Shown here: positions 27,007-34,924 of the stretch, piece after piece
Layout of the letters: each line of letters starts with the position of its first letter
Numbering within the stretch: the stretch's first letter is position 1
From: Muribaculaceae bacterium
GTDB lineage: Bacteria > Bacillota > Clostridia > Lachnospirales > Lachnospiraceae
NCBI GenBank assembly: GCA_023666425.1
Contig: JAMPCA010000006.1
Location: forward strand, 1-64,000
Length of the DNA stretch: 64,000 nucleotides
Direction: 5' to 3'
Notes under the pieces: generated by a model
Database searches by the model: none
The model's input: the letters and a program-made list of their open reading frames with translations, nothing else
Told to the model about the DNA's origin: nothing
Made by a program: the position numbers and the translations under genes

Positions 27007-29345
27007 TATCCGGTTGTCCTCTCTATATCCATAACGCTCTCAATCTGCCTGATCTTCTCCACGATACGGCCAATCTGCTCCCGCCCCTTCGTGTGGAAGC
27101 CTACGTCGATCGTGGCGATTCCCTGCCTGCTGGTCTTGGAATTCATGCTGGCGATATTGATCTCCGCCTCCGTAAACACCTTGGTGATGTCCACCAGAAG
27201 CCCCGCGCGGTCGTGGCAGTATATCTTAATCTCCGCCCGGTAATCGCCCAGCTCCTCACCAGCGTCCGCCGCCCACTCCGCCTCAATCAGCCGCGCCCTC
27301 TCAAGCTCGGAGAGATTGATGACATTGATACAGTCCGTGCGGTGAATCGAAACGCCCCTGCCGCGGGTGACAAAGCCCACGATCTCATCTCCCGGCACCG
27401 GGCTGCAGCATTTTGAAAAATGCACCGCCACGTCGTAAAGCCCCTTCACAATGATCCCGCTCCTGCTGTGGGGCAGCCCCTGCTCCTGCTGCCGGTTCTC
27501 ATTCACCGTCTCCAGAATATCCGCGTCTGTCACCGGAAGCAGATGATCCTTTTTGTACTCCTCGTGCATACGGTTGACAATCTGGCTCTCCTTGATCCCC
27601 CCGTGGCCTACGGTGGCAAGGCAGGAATTCCAGTCCCGAAAACCGTACTTGTGCATGATTTTTTCCTGATACTCCGGCCTGTTGATATCCGGCAGATGAA
27701 TGCCGTGCGCCTTGGCATAAGAAGCGATCAGCTCTTTCCCGCGAAGGATATTTTCCTCCTTGAGCTCGCTCCTGAACCACTGGTTAATCTTATTCCTGGC
27801 CTGCGTGCTCCGCACGATATTCAGCCAGTCCCGGCTGGGTCCCCGGGAGTTCTGGGAGGTGATGACCTCAATGCGGTCTCCGTTGCGAATCACATAATCA
27901 ATCGGCACCAGCTTTCCGTTCACCTTTGCCCCCACCATCTTGTTGCCGACCGCCGAATGGATGCTGTAGGCAAAATCAATCGGGTTCGAGCCTCTCGGCA
28001 GATTCTTCACATCCCCGGAGGGCGTAAAGCAGAATACGGTATCGGAAAAAAGGTCTAAATCGCTTTTCAGCAAAGACATGAATTCCTGATTGTCAGAAAG
28101 ATCCTGCTGCCATTCCAGAATCTGGCGCAGCCAGCTCAGCTTCTCCTCCTCGGTCACTGTGGTGGAAGTGGCACTGCCGTTGCTTGCCTCCTTATATTTC
28201 CAGTGGGCGGCAATTCCGTACTCCGCCGTGCGATGCATATCGAAGGTGCGGATCTGGATCTCAAAGGGCTGGCCGCTGGGTCCGATCAGCGTCGTGTGCA
28301 GCGACTGGTACATATTCGGCTTCGGCATGGCGATATAATCCTTAAACCGCCCCGGGATCGGCTTGTACATCTCATGCATGATTCCCAGCGCCGTATAACA
28401 TTCCTTGATATCCTCCACAATAATGCGGATGGCAAAGAGATCGTAAATCTGGTCGATGGTCTTGTTCTGATTGACCATCTTCTTGTAAATGGAGAAAAAA
28501 TGCTTCGCCCGGCCGGAAATCTCCGCCCTGATACCGGCCTCCTCGATATGCGCCCGCACTTCGTCCACAAGCCCCTGCACATACTCGTCCCGCACATTCT
28601 TGCGCAGCACCACCTTTTCCACCAGATCATAGTAGGCCTCCGGGTTCAGATAGCGCAGGGCAAGATCGTCCAGCTCAATCTTAATCTTGCTGATACCGAG
28701 GCGCTGGGCGATCGGACTGTAAATCTCCTGCGTCTCCCTCGCGATGCGCATCTGCGCCTCCCTCGACTGGTATTTCAGCGTGCGCATATTGTGCAGGCGG
28801 TCGGCAAGCTTGATCAGGATCACGCGGATATCCTTCGCCATTGCAAGAAACATCTTGCGCAGATTCTCTGCCTGCATCTCCAGACGGTCGGCATTTTTCT
28901 CCCTGGGATCCTTTACATTGTCCGTCAGATGCAGATGCTGCATCTTGGTGACGCCGTCCACAAGAAGCAGAACCTCCTCGCCGAACTCCCTGCGCATCTC
29001 CTCCTCGGTCATAACGGTATCCTCAAGCACATCGTGCAGAAGGCCTGCCGCGATCGTCTCCCGGTCCATCTCCAGTTCCGCCAGAATAATAGACACGCAG
29101 AGGGGATGAATGATATAGGCCTCCCCGGACTTGCGCACCTGTCCCTTGTGGGCGTCCTCGGCTACCTTATACGCCTTTTCAATCAGAGAAAGGTCTGTGG
29201 AGGGATGATACTTGCGAACGCTCGCAATCAGCTCCCCATAGAGACTCTCCGGTGTGGAAAACTCTCTGATCGACTTAATATTTTCCGGCCCGGAGTGAAA
29301 CTCCTGCTCCAGTCGTTCCAGTTCTTCTGTAGAAAAATCCGCCAT
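27006..29345 (-). CDS. rel: Bifunctional (p)ppGpp synthetase/hydrolase
   Basis: This 779-residue long RelA/SpoT homologue has an HD hydrolase domain with GLLHDVLEDT (about residue 100), a synthetase domain with RFKDYIAMPKPNMYQSLHTT (about 325-345), a TGS domain starting VFCFTPSGDVKNLPRG, a Zn-finger region with CCSPVPGDEIVGF, and a C-terminal ACT domain. The HD motif is intact, so both synthesis and hydrolysis are likely. It controls the stringent response at the ribosome and leads the rel-MBL-hemZ unit. Confidence 0.96.
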   Translation of the reverse strand: MADFSTEELERLEQEFHSGPENIKSIREFSTPESLYGELIASVRKYHPSTDLSLIEKAYKVAEDAHKGQVRKSGEAYIIHPLCVSIILAELEMDRETIAAGLLHDVLEDTVMTEEEMRREFGEEVLLLVDGVTKMQHLHLTDNVKDPREKNADRLEMQAENLRKMFLAMAKDIRVILIKLADRLHNMRTLKYQSREAQMRIARETQEIYSPIAQRLGISKIKIELDDLALRYLNPEAYYDLVEKVVLRKNVRDEYVQGLVDEVRAHIEEAGIRAEISGRAKHFFSIYKKMVNQNKTIDQIYDLFAIRIIVEDIKECYTALGIMHEMYKPIPGRFKDYIAMPKPNMYQSLHTTLIGPSGQPFEIQIRTFDMHRTAEYGIAAHWKYKEASNGSATSTTVTEEEKLSWLRQILEWQQDLSDNQEFMSLLKSDLDLFSDTVFCFTPSGDVKNLPRGSNPIDFAYSIHSAVGNKMVGAKVNGKLVPIDYVIRNGDRIEVITSQNSRGPSRDWLNIVRSTQARNKINQWFRSELKEENILRGKELIASYAKAHGIHLPDINRPEYQEKIMHKYGFRDWNSCLATVGHGGIKESQIVNRMHEEYKKDHLLPVTDADILETVNENRQQEQGLPHSRSGIIVKGLYDVAVHFSKCCSPVPGDEIVGFVTRGRGVSIHRTDCINVINLSELERARLIEAEWAADAGEELGDYRAEIKIYCHDRAGLLVDITKVFTEAEINIASMNSKTSRQGIATIDVGFHTKGREQIGRIVEKIRQIESVMDIERTTG

Positions 29346-29404
29346 CTGCTCACCTGCTTACACGAAACAATCCAATCCCCGCAAATATATTAGACTATTA
29401 TATT

Positions 29405-30313
29405 TTATTTTCCTATTAAATGCAATACATATCTTCTTGTCCTTTTGCCGGAAATATCTGTATTTTCTAAGAAGGAAAAGCCAAGACGCTCCGCCAGCGC
29501 CACCGAGGGAAGATTTTCCTCCTCCGTCAAAAGATTCAGTTTTTCACATTCCAGATATCTGCGGGCGTAGGCAATGATCGCAGAGCATACCTCTGTGGCA
29601 ATCCCCCTCCCCTGCCAGTCCGGGTGAAGCAGATAGCCCAGCTCCAGCTCCACCCCCTGCGGGTACTCCCGGTTTTCCAGCCCCGCCCTGCCGATCAGCG
29701 CGCCGCTCTCCTTCTCGAAAACCAGCCACATGCCATAGCCATGATAACGGTACATATGCGCAATATAATTTCTCTGGTACTCCATCTCCTCCTCCAGGGG
29801 ATACAGAGGCTCAATATAGCCCGGAAGATACTCCCCGTTTTGCCCCATGCGGCAGGTGATTCCCGGCGTGTCGTACAAGTCGGTCAGCTCACCGATATCC
29901 TCCGGCGCCAGCTCCCGGATCACACAGCGCTTCGTCCTTGTAATGACCCACGGGATATGATGGTATCTCTGAAAAACGCGGAGGAGAAACTCCCCGTCCA
30001 CCTCCTCAAAACCCTCGATCACCATTCCCGCCCCCGCATAGCTCTGGTTGGGGTAAGCCTCGTCCACATAGGCGCAGGCTGCCATCTGCAGGGCATTCGC
30101 CGCCAGAAGCTCCGCGTCATTCGCCGCCAGAAGCAGACACTCCGAAGGGGAAAGGCCGCGGGCGCACAGAGCCCACGCAAGCCGCCCCGCGGAAAGCTCT
30201 TCCTCCGGCAGGATATAGAGCGGCACGTCCCCCGTATCCAGCGCTATTTTATCCGGTTTTCCATTTCCTGCAAAAATCCCCCGCAGAGCGGGGGAACGGC
30301 TATAGTCGTACAT
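29405..30313 (-). CDS. GNAT acetyltransferase, RimJ/RimL-like C-domain
   Basis: A 302-residue protein. The C-terminal 170 residues are a GNAT domain that starts VITRTKRCVIRELAPEDIG, has acetyl-CoA loop LGYLLHPDWQGRGIATEV, and ends with NLPSVALAERLGFSFLEN. The N-terminal 130 residues (LYILPEEELSAGRLAWAL, then LAANDAELLAANALQMA) form a separate domain that I do not recognise. The target is unknown. The gene starts 3 bases after the cyclophilin stop and is probably in the ddl-murF-cyclophilin transcript. Confidence 0.8.
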   Translation of the reverse strand: MYDYSRSPALRGIFAGNGKPDKIALDTGDVPLYILPEEELSAGRLAWALCARGLSPSECLLLAANDAELLAANALQMAACAYVDEAYPNQSYAGAGMVIEGFEEVDGEFLLRVFQRYHHIPWVITRTKRCVIRELAPEDIGELTDLYDTPGITCRMGQNGEYLPGYIEPLYPLEEEMEYQRNYIAHMYRYHGYGMWLVFEKESGALIGRAGLENREYPQGVELELGYLLHPDWQGRGIATEVCSAIIAYARRYLECEKLNLLTEEENLPSVALAERLGFSFLENTDISGKRTRRYVLHLIGK

Positions 30314-30316
30314 AGA

Positions 30317-30835
30317 TCAGCACTTCTCCGGTTCGGGATAATCCGTCCCGAAGCAGTCCACCGTGACCGTCTGCATCGCCTGCGTTTCCAGCGGACGGTC
30401 GTTATAATCGGTCGCTGTCTCCGCGATGCGGTCCACCACATCCATGCCCTCGATTACTTTTCCAAATGCTGCGTAAGCACCGTCCAGATGGGGCGAGTCC
30501 TTGTGCATGATAAAAAACTGGCTGCCCGCGGAATCCGGCATCATGGAGCGCGCCATGGACAGCACGCCTGCGGTATGCCGCAGCTCATTTTTTACACCGT
30601 TTTGGGCGAACTCACCCTTAATCCCGTAGCCCGGGCCGCCCATGCCGTTGCCGTCGGGATCTCCGCCCTGAATCATAAATCCCCGGATTACGCGGTGAAA
30701 GACCAGCCCGTCATAAAAGCCCTTCTTTACCAGACTTATGAAGTTGTTCACCGTGTTCGGCGCAATCTCCGGGTAAAGCTCCGCCTTAACCACGCTTCCG
30801 TCCGCCATCGTAAATGTCACAATTGGATTTGCCAT
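30317..30835 (-). CDS. Cyclophilin-type peptidyl-prolyl isomerase
   Basis: This 172-residue cyclophilin core has no signal peptide, so it is cytosolic. Catalytic and binding motifs are VFHRVIRGFMIQGGDPDGNG and GSQFFIMHKDSPHLDG, followed by AFGKVIEGMDVVDRIA. It catalyses cis-trans isomerisation of prolyl bonds in folding proteins. It shares one base with the murF stop codon upstream, so expression is coupled to wall-precursor synthesis. Confidence 0.95.
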   Translation of the reverse strand: MANPIVTFTMADGSVVKAELYPEIAPNTVNNFISLVKKGFYDGLVFHRVIRGFMIQGGDPDGNGMGGPGYGIKGEFAQNGVKNELRHTAGVLSMARSMMPDSAGSQFFIMHKDSPHLDGAYAAFGKVIEGMDVVDRIAETATDYNDRPLETQAMQTVTVDCFGTDYPEPEKC

Positions 30836-32283
30836 TATTCATTCCTCTCCTTCTTTAATATATCCACTATCCTCGCAAAATTCATAAAATGGGAAGCCTT
30901 TACCAGAACCGTGTCGCCGCTTTTCACAAAAGCGGCCAGCTCCGGCAGCAGCTCCTCCACATCCGGATAGTAATGTACCTCACAGTGTGCGCCCTCCGCG
31001 GCTGCTGCATACTCCCCGGCCAGCTCTCCCGCGGCAAAAAGCACTTCAATCCCGCTCTCTGCGACCGCCTCTCCGACTCTGCGGTGCAGCCTGCGCTCGT
31101 CAGCCCCAAGCTCGCCCATATCCCCCAGCACCGCAATCCTGCGCCCCTTCTCATGCGCCAGAACGCCAATCGACGCCCGCATGGAAACCGGGTTTGCATT
31201 ATAGCAGTCGTCGATGATCCTCACACCGTCTTTTTCGATTAAGTTGGAACGCCCTGCAAGGGTCTGCACCGAGGCGATGCCCTGCGCAGCCTCCTCCAGC
31301 GAAAGCCCCAGCGCAAGCCCCACAGCCGCGCCCGCCAGCGCGTTATATACATTGTGCTCGCCCGGCAGCGGAATATGCACCGCCCGCTCCCCCTGCGGTG
31401 CATGGATCACCGCACGCATTCCCTCTAAGCCCAGATTCTCTATGTCCGTGGCATAGACAGACTTTTGCGCCATGCGCACGCCATCCCCGGAAAGCTGCGC
31501 CTCTGCGCCGATTCCATAGAACACCGCCGGCTTCCCGTTCACGACCGTCTTCGTGCAGAGTTTGTCGTCGTCCCCGTTCAGAATGACCGTGCCGGACTCC
31601 ATATGCTCAAAAACTTCTGTCTTTGCTGCAAGGACGCCGTCCCTGTCCTTCAGCTGTTCCAGATGGCAGAGGCCGATATTTGTGATCACGCAGATATCGG
31701 GACGCGCCATCTCCGCCAGTCTGTGCATCTCCCCAAAATCCGAGATCCCCAGCTCCAGCACGGCCGCCTCATGCTCCCTCTTAATACGGAAGATCATAAG
31801 CGGAACGCCAATCTCATTATTGTAATTCTTTTCCGTTTTCAGTACCTTGTATTTCTGCGCCAGCACCGAGGCAACCATCTCCTTTGTGCTGGTCTTTCCC
31901 ACGCTCCCGATGATTCCCACGACCGGAATGGAAAGCTGTCTCCGGTAAAAAGCCGCCAGCTTTTTTAATGCCTCCGTACTGGATGCCACCCGGATATAAG
32001 GGCCAGCCGGATCGTCGAGCGTCTTCTCCGAGAGTACCGCCAGCGCGCCCCTCGCAAACACCTCCGGAATATAGTCATGGCCGTCCACCCGCGCGCCCAC
32101 AATGGCCACAAACAGACTTCCCGGCAAAACATCGCGGCTGTCCCGCACGACAGACGTTACCATATCCTGCAGGCGTGAGGCCTCTCCCACATACACTCCG
32201 CCGCAGGCCTCTGCAATATTCTCAAGCGTCATGCCTGCAAGCGGCTCTCCCTGCACACACGGCTTACCTTCCCGCTCCATCAT
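30835..32283 (-). CDS. murF: UDP-MurNAc-tripeptide D-alanyl-D-alanine ligase
   Basis: This 482-residue Mur ligase joins D-Ala-D-Ala to the UDP-MurNAc tripeptide in the cytosol. The P-loop is GIIGSVGKTSTKEM (about residue 125), the substrate loop is TEKNYNNEIGVPL, and the C-terminal domain contains DCYNANPVSMRASI. It overlaps ddl by 4 bases, so the enzyme that makes the dipeptide and the one that uses it are translated together. Confidence 0.96.
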   Translation of the reverse strand: MMEREGKPCVQGEPLAGMTLENIAEACGGVYVGEASRLQDMVTSVVRDSRDVLPGSLFVAIVGARVDGHDYIPEVFARGALAVLSEKTLDDPAGPYIRVASSTEALKKLAAFYRRQLSIPVVGIIGSVGKTSTKEMVASVLAQKYKVLKTEKNYNNEIGVPLMIFRIKREHEAAVLELGISDFGEMHRLAEMARPDICVITNIGLCHLEQLKDRDGVLAAKTEVFEHMESGTVILNGDDDKLCTKTVVNGKPAVFYGIGAEAQLSGDGVRMAQKSVYATDIENLGLEGMRAVIHAPQGERAVHIPLPGEHNVYNALAGAAVGLALGLSLEEAAQGIASVQTLAGRSNLIEKDGVRIIDDCYNANPVSMRASIGVLAHEKGRRIAVLGDMGELGADERRLHRRVGEAVAESGIEVLFAAGELAGEYAAAAEGAHCEVHYYPDVEELLPELAAFVKSGDTVLVKASHFMNFARIVDILKKERNE

Positions 32284-33338
32284 ATTCCCTCCCGTTTTTT
32301 CAGAGAAATCTCAATGATTTTTTCACACAGCGCGCCGTAATCCATACCGACAGCCGCCGCCTCCTGCGGAAGCAGGCTGGTGGGCGTCATACCCGGCAGC
32401 GTGTTGACCTCCAGACAGAAAATCTCTCCCTCTTCGTTCAGCAGAAAATCCGCGCGCGAATAAGTGTCAAGCCCGATGGCAGCCGCCACCATTTCCGCAT
32501 ACCGCTGCATCTGCGCCGCCGTCTCCTCCGGCAGCTCCGCGGGGCAGGTCTCCACCGCGCTGCCCGCCTTATATTTGTTCCTATAGTCGTAAAAGCCCTC
32601 GATGGGCGCAATCTCGATGACCGGGAGCGCGCGCCCCTCCATGACTCCCACAGAGAACTCCCTCCCGCCTATGTACTCCTCGACCAGAAGCGAGTCTTCC
32701 CACTGAAACGCGGCATCCAGCGCCGCCCGGAATTCCGCCGCATCCCTTACGATGGTCACGCCGATGCTGGATCCCCCGCAGTTGGGCTTGACCACGCAGG
32801 GAAGACAGATGGGAAGCTCTGCGACATCCTCCTGCCTCTTAGCTTTTTCCATGGTAACGCTTCTCGGAACGGGCACCCCCGCCTCCGCAAACAGCTTCTT
32901 CGCCAGCTCTTTGTTCATGGCGATGGCGCTTCCCAGATAATCGCTTCCCGTGTATTTGATTCCCAGCAGATCAAACGCCGCCTGCAGCTTGCCGTTCTCC
33001 CCGTTTTCCCCGTGGAGCGCCATAAATACAATGTCCGCCATCTGGCACAGGCGAATGACATTCGGGCCGAAAAAGCAGTCCGACTGATCCTTCCTCGACG
33101 CCTTCACCGCCGCAAGATCCGGGGCAGTCTCCGGGATATCTCCCGGCCGGATACTCATCTCCTCCGCCCGCTCAAAAGCACCCTCCAGCTCCATCTCCGC
33201 CTCGGCATAGCCCATAAATACGTCCAGCAGAATCACTCTGTGCCCGTTTTTCCTCAGGGCGGCCGCCACCATGCTCCCGGTCTTAAAAGACACGTCCCGC
33301 TCGGTGCTCAGGCCCCCCGCTAACACAACAATATCCAT
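32280..33338 (-). CDS. ddl: D-alanine-D-alanine ligase
   Basis: This 352-residue ATP-grasp ligase has the N-terminal motif VLAGGLSTERDVSFKTG, ATP-binding segment PCVVKPNCGGSSIGV, and FLLNEEGEIFCLEVNTLPGMTPTS for Mg and the second D-Ala. A tyrosine-versus-phenylalanine call in the active site, which separates D-Ala from D-lactate ligases, needs alignment. It is the first gene of the ddl-murF-cyclophilin-GNAT unit and has its own promoter. Confidence 0.93.
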   Translation of the reverse strand: MDIVVLAGGLSTERDVSFKTGSMVAAALRKNGHRVILLDVFMGYAEAEMELEGAFERAEEMSIRPGDIPETAPDLAAVKASRKDQSDCFFGPNVIRLCQMADIVFMALHGENGENGKLQAAFDLLGIKYTGSDYLGSAIAMNKELAKKLFAEAGVPVPRSVTMEKAKRQEDVAELPICLPCVVKPNCGGSSIGVTIVRDAAEFRAALDAAFQWEDSLLVEEYIGGREFSVGVMEGRALPVIEIAPIEGFYDYRNKYKAGSAVETCPAELPEETAAQMQRYAEMVAAAIGLDTYSRADFLLNEEGEIFCLEVNTLPGMTPTSLLPQEAAAVGMDYGALCEKIIEISLKKREGI

Positions 33339-33376
33339 ATGTATACTCCTTATTTTCGTGTTCCCTGTTCTGCTCT

Positions 33377-33406
33377 ATTATAAGCTTCTTACCGGCACAA
33401 ATACAA
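33377..33406 (-). promoter_or_regulatory. Promoter of ddl-murF
   Basis: On the minus strand TTGTAT (33401-33406), an 18-base spacer and a perfect TATAAT (33377-33382) lie about 40 bases upstream of the ddl start codon. Confidence 0.6.
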
Positions 33407-33461
33407 GTATGAGATAAGATTCCCGCACTTTTTTTATGTTTTTTAGCACCTATTGATATGC

Positions 33462-33492
33462 GAAAAAGGAAGCCGGCAGTTCCCCGGCTTCC
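33462..33492 (-). terminator. Rho-independent terminator
   Basis: A 9-bp G/C-rich stem GGAAGCCGG/CCGGCTTCC with a 7-base loop is followed on the minus strand by TTTTTCG. It lies about 45 bases past the stop codon of the 33537-33809 gene and separates it from ddl. Confidence 0.75.
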
Positions 33493-33536
33493 AAAGCATA
33501 AATTCAGGTTGTCAAATTATTATTGCTGCGCGAATC

Positions 33537-33809
33537 CTAATGTCCGGCGGCTGCCTGCCGATTCCTCTCAAGCTGCCGCATGAGCAGAACCATCTGCTCA
33601 AAAAACTTTCTTCCAAAATAATTGCTCTCCGTCAGACAGCCTCCATACCCGTACAGGGTATTCTTAAGCTCCTGCGTCTCTGACAGCTCCACCTCAAAAA
33701 TAAAACTCCTCAATAGCTGCATCCGGTCATCGTCGAGTGTCAAAAGCCACTCCTCGAGCCGTTCCATAAAATCGTCCCTGCAAATCATTGCCTGAAGGTA
33801 ACGCCCCAT
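33537..33809 (-). CDS. Hypothetical protein, 90 aa
   Basis: This small, predicted mostly helical protein (MERLEEWLLTLDDDRMQLLRSF) has no membrane segment or known motif and ends in a basic QLERNRQAAAGH tail. It has its own terminator and sits between hpf and ddl. Function unknown. Coding is supported by its amino-acid composition and its fit between hpf and a terminator. Confidence 0.55.
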   Translation of the reverse strand: MGRYLQAMICRDDFMERLEEWLLTLDDDRMQLLRSFIFEVELSETQELKNTLYGYGGCLTESNYFGRKFFEQMVLLMRQLERNRQAAAGH

Positions 33810-33967
33810 CGTGTTCTTACTGTAAATTGCCTTCGTCCTCCTATGTCATATTCCCAATTTATACTAGAAGCTGTCCCCACCAGCTTCCGTCCACCAGCGT
33901 AATATAAGGAGCGCAGGACTGTCAAGGAGTTTTTATTTTTTCTTAGTTGCTAAGAAGAAACCCGGCG

Positions 33968-34498
33968 TCAGCACTCCGGCTCGATCAGTCCGTAGGTGCT
34001 GCCCTTTCTTCTGTAGACGACATTGACCTCGTCCGTCTCAGCGTTGCGGAATACGAAGAAATCATGCCCGGTCAGCTCCATCTGGATGCAGGCGTCCTCC
34101 GGATACATCGGCTTCATGCCGAAACGCTTCGTGCGGACGATCCGTATCTCCTCATCGTTCTCCTCTTCTGCCTCCACAAAATCGTTCTGGAAGCTGCTCG
34201 CCGCGTTCATCTTCTTGGAGACCAGCTTCGTGCGGTACTTTTTGAGCTGCCGCTCAATGACCTCCTCCACCAGATCAATGGAAACATACATGTCGCTGCT
34301 CACCTGCTCGGAACGGATAATATGCCCCTTGATCGGGATCGTGACCTCAATCTTCTGCCGATCCTTCTCGACGCTTAAGGTGACAAAGGCGTCTGTGTCC
34401 TGTGCAAAATACTTCTCAAGCTTGCCGAGCCTCTCCTCCACGGCCGACTTGAGCCCCTCCGTAAGTTCAATGTTCCTTCCTGTGATTGTGATTCTCAT
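33968..34498 (-). CDS. hpf: Ribosome hibernation-promoting factor, long form
   Basis: This protein of about 176 residues has an N-terminal S30AE/YfiA fold (MRITITGRNIELTEGLK, then VEERLGKLEKYF) that binds the 30S decoding region, and a C-terminal dimerisation domain (KRFGMKPMYPEDACIQMELTGHDFFVF) of the long form that pairs ribosomes into 100S particles. The start at 34498 has AAGGGG about 8 bases upstream; a longer in-frame ORF lacks a site. It is monocistronic and follows the 286-bp palindromic element. Confidence 0.95.
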   Translation of the reverse strand: MRITITGRNIELTEGLKSAVEERLGKLEKYFAQDTDAFVTLSVEKDRQKIEVTIPIKGHIIRSEQVSSDMYVSIDLVEEVIERQLKKYRTKLVSKKMNAASSFQNDFVEAEEENDEEIRIVRTKRFGMKPMYPEDACIQMELTGHDFFVFRNAETDEVNVVYRRKGSTYGLIEPEC

Positions 34499-34587
34499 GC
34501 TGCCCACCCCTTTGCTGTGTATTTGATATCTGCGCGCCGCGGTTCGTATTCTGCTGTGAAGCGCGCGCACGCTTGTACCATGTCTCC

Positions 34588-34616
34588 ATTATATCACAAG
34601 GCTGAAAAATCGAAAA
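34588..34616 (-). promoter_or_regulatory. Probable promoter of hpf
   Basis: A perfect minus-strand TATAAT (34588-34593) lies about 90 bases before the hpf start. Seventeen bases upstream stands only a weak TTTTCG (34611-34616), so another sigma factor could be involved. Confidence 0.4.
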
Positions 34617-34636
34617 GAGCTTTATCTATTTTTCCG

Positions 34637-34922
34637 CAGAAATCAAATGTATTATGACAAATGGCTGCGCGCGTGAAAGAGCTTCCAAGCTGTCGGCTCC
34701 GACAAATGGATTTTCTAAATGTTCTGAGAAAATACCTCCACAGTTTACGCGACCACCCGCAATTCGCCGTCGTGGCTCAGTGCGGGCTTCGCGGGACATC
34801 CGTGTCCCGCAATCGCTGACCTGCGTACAGAACCTTAAGAAAATCCAATTTCCCATCGCAAAGACAGCTTGGAAGCTCTTTCACGCGCGCAGCCATATGC
34901 CAAAAACCACATTTGATTTCTG
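34637..34922. repeat. 286-bp imperfect palindromic (MITE-like) element
   Basis: The two ends are inverted copies of each other: CAGAAATCAAATGT at 34637 matches the reverse of ACATTTGATTTCTG at 34909-34922, followed inward by a long near-perfect arm (ATGGCTGCGCGCGTGAAAGA, then GCTTCCAAGCTGTC). Weaker pairing continues (AAATGGATTTTCT against AGAAAATCCAATTT), and the centre carries a compact hairpin GCGGGACA-TCCG-TGTCCCGC. A 76-codon minus-strand ORF lies inside but is probably a by-product of the repeat. No target duplication or transposase was identified. It begins 2 bases after the ABC-F stop codon and ends upstream of the hpf promoter. Confidence 0.7.
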
Positions 34923-34924
34923 TG

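Noticed and set aside
28203-33323. Several long plus-strand frames opposite rel, the GNAT, murF and ddl
   Set aside because: All lie antisense to well-supported genes and have shadow-like composition without start signals.
33843-33965. Small hairpins between hpf and the 90-aa gene
   Set aside because: GAAGCTG/CAGCTTC and TTCTTAG/CTAAGAA arms have no T-run on the relevant strand, so no terminator is claimed.
34626-34856. 76-codon minus-strand frame inside the palindromic element
   Set aside because: It lies within the inverted repeat, lacks a ribosome binding site and has no fold-like pattern; it is better explained as repeat DNA.
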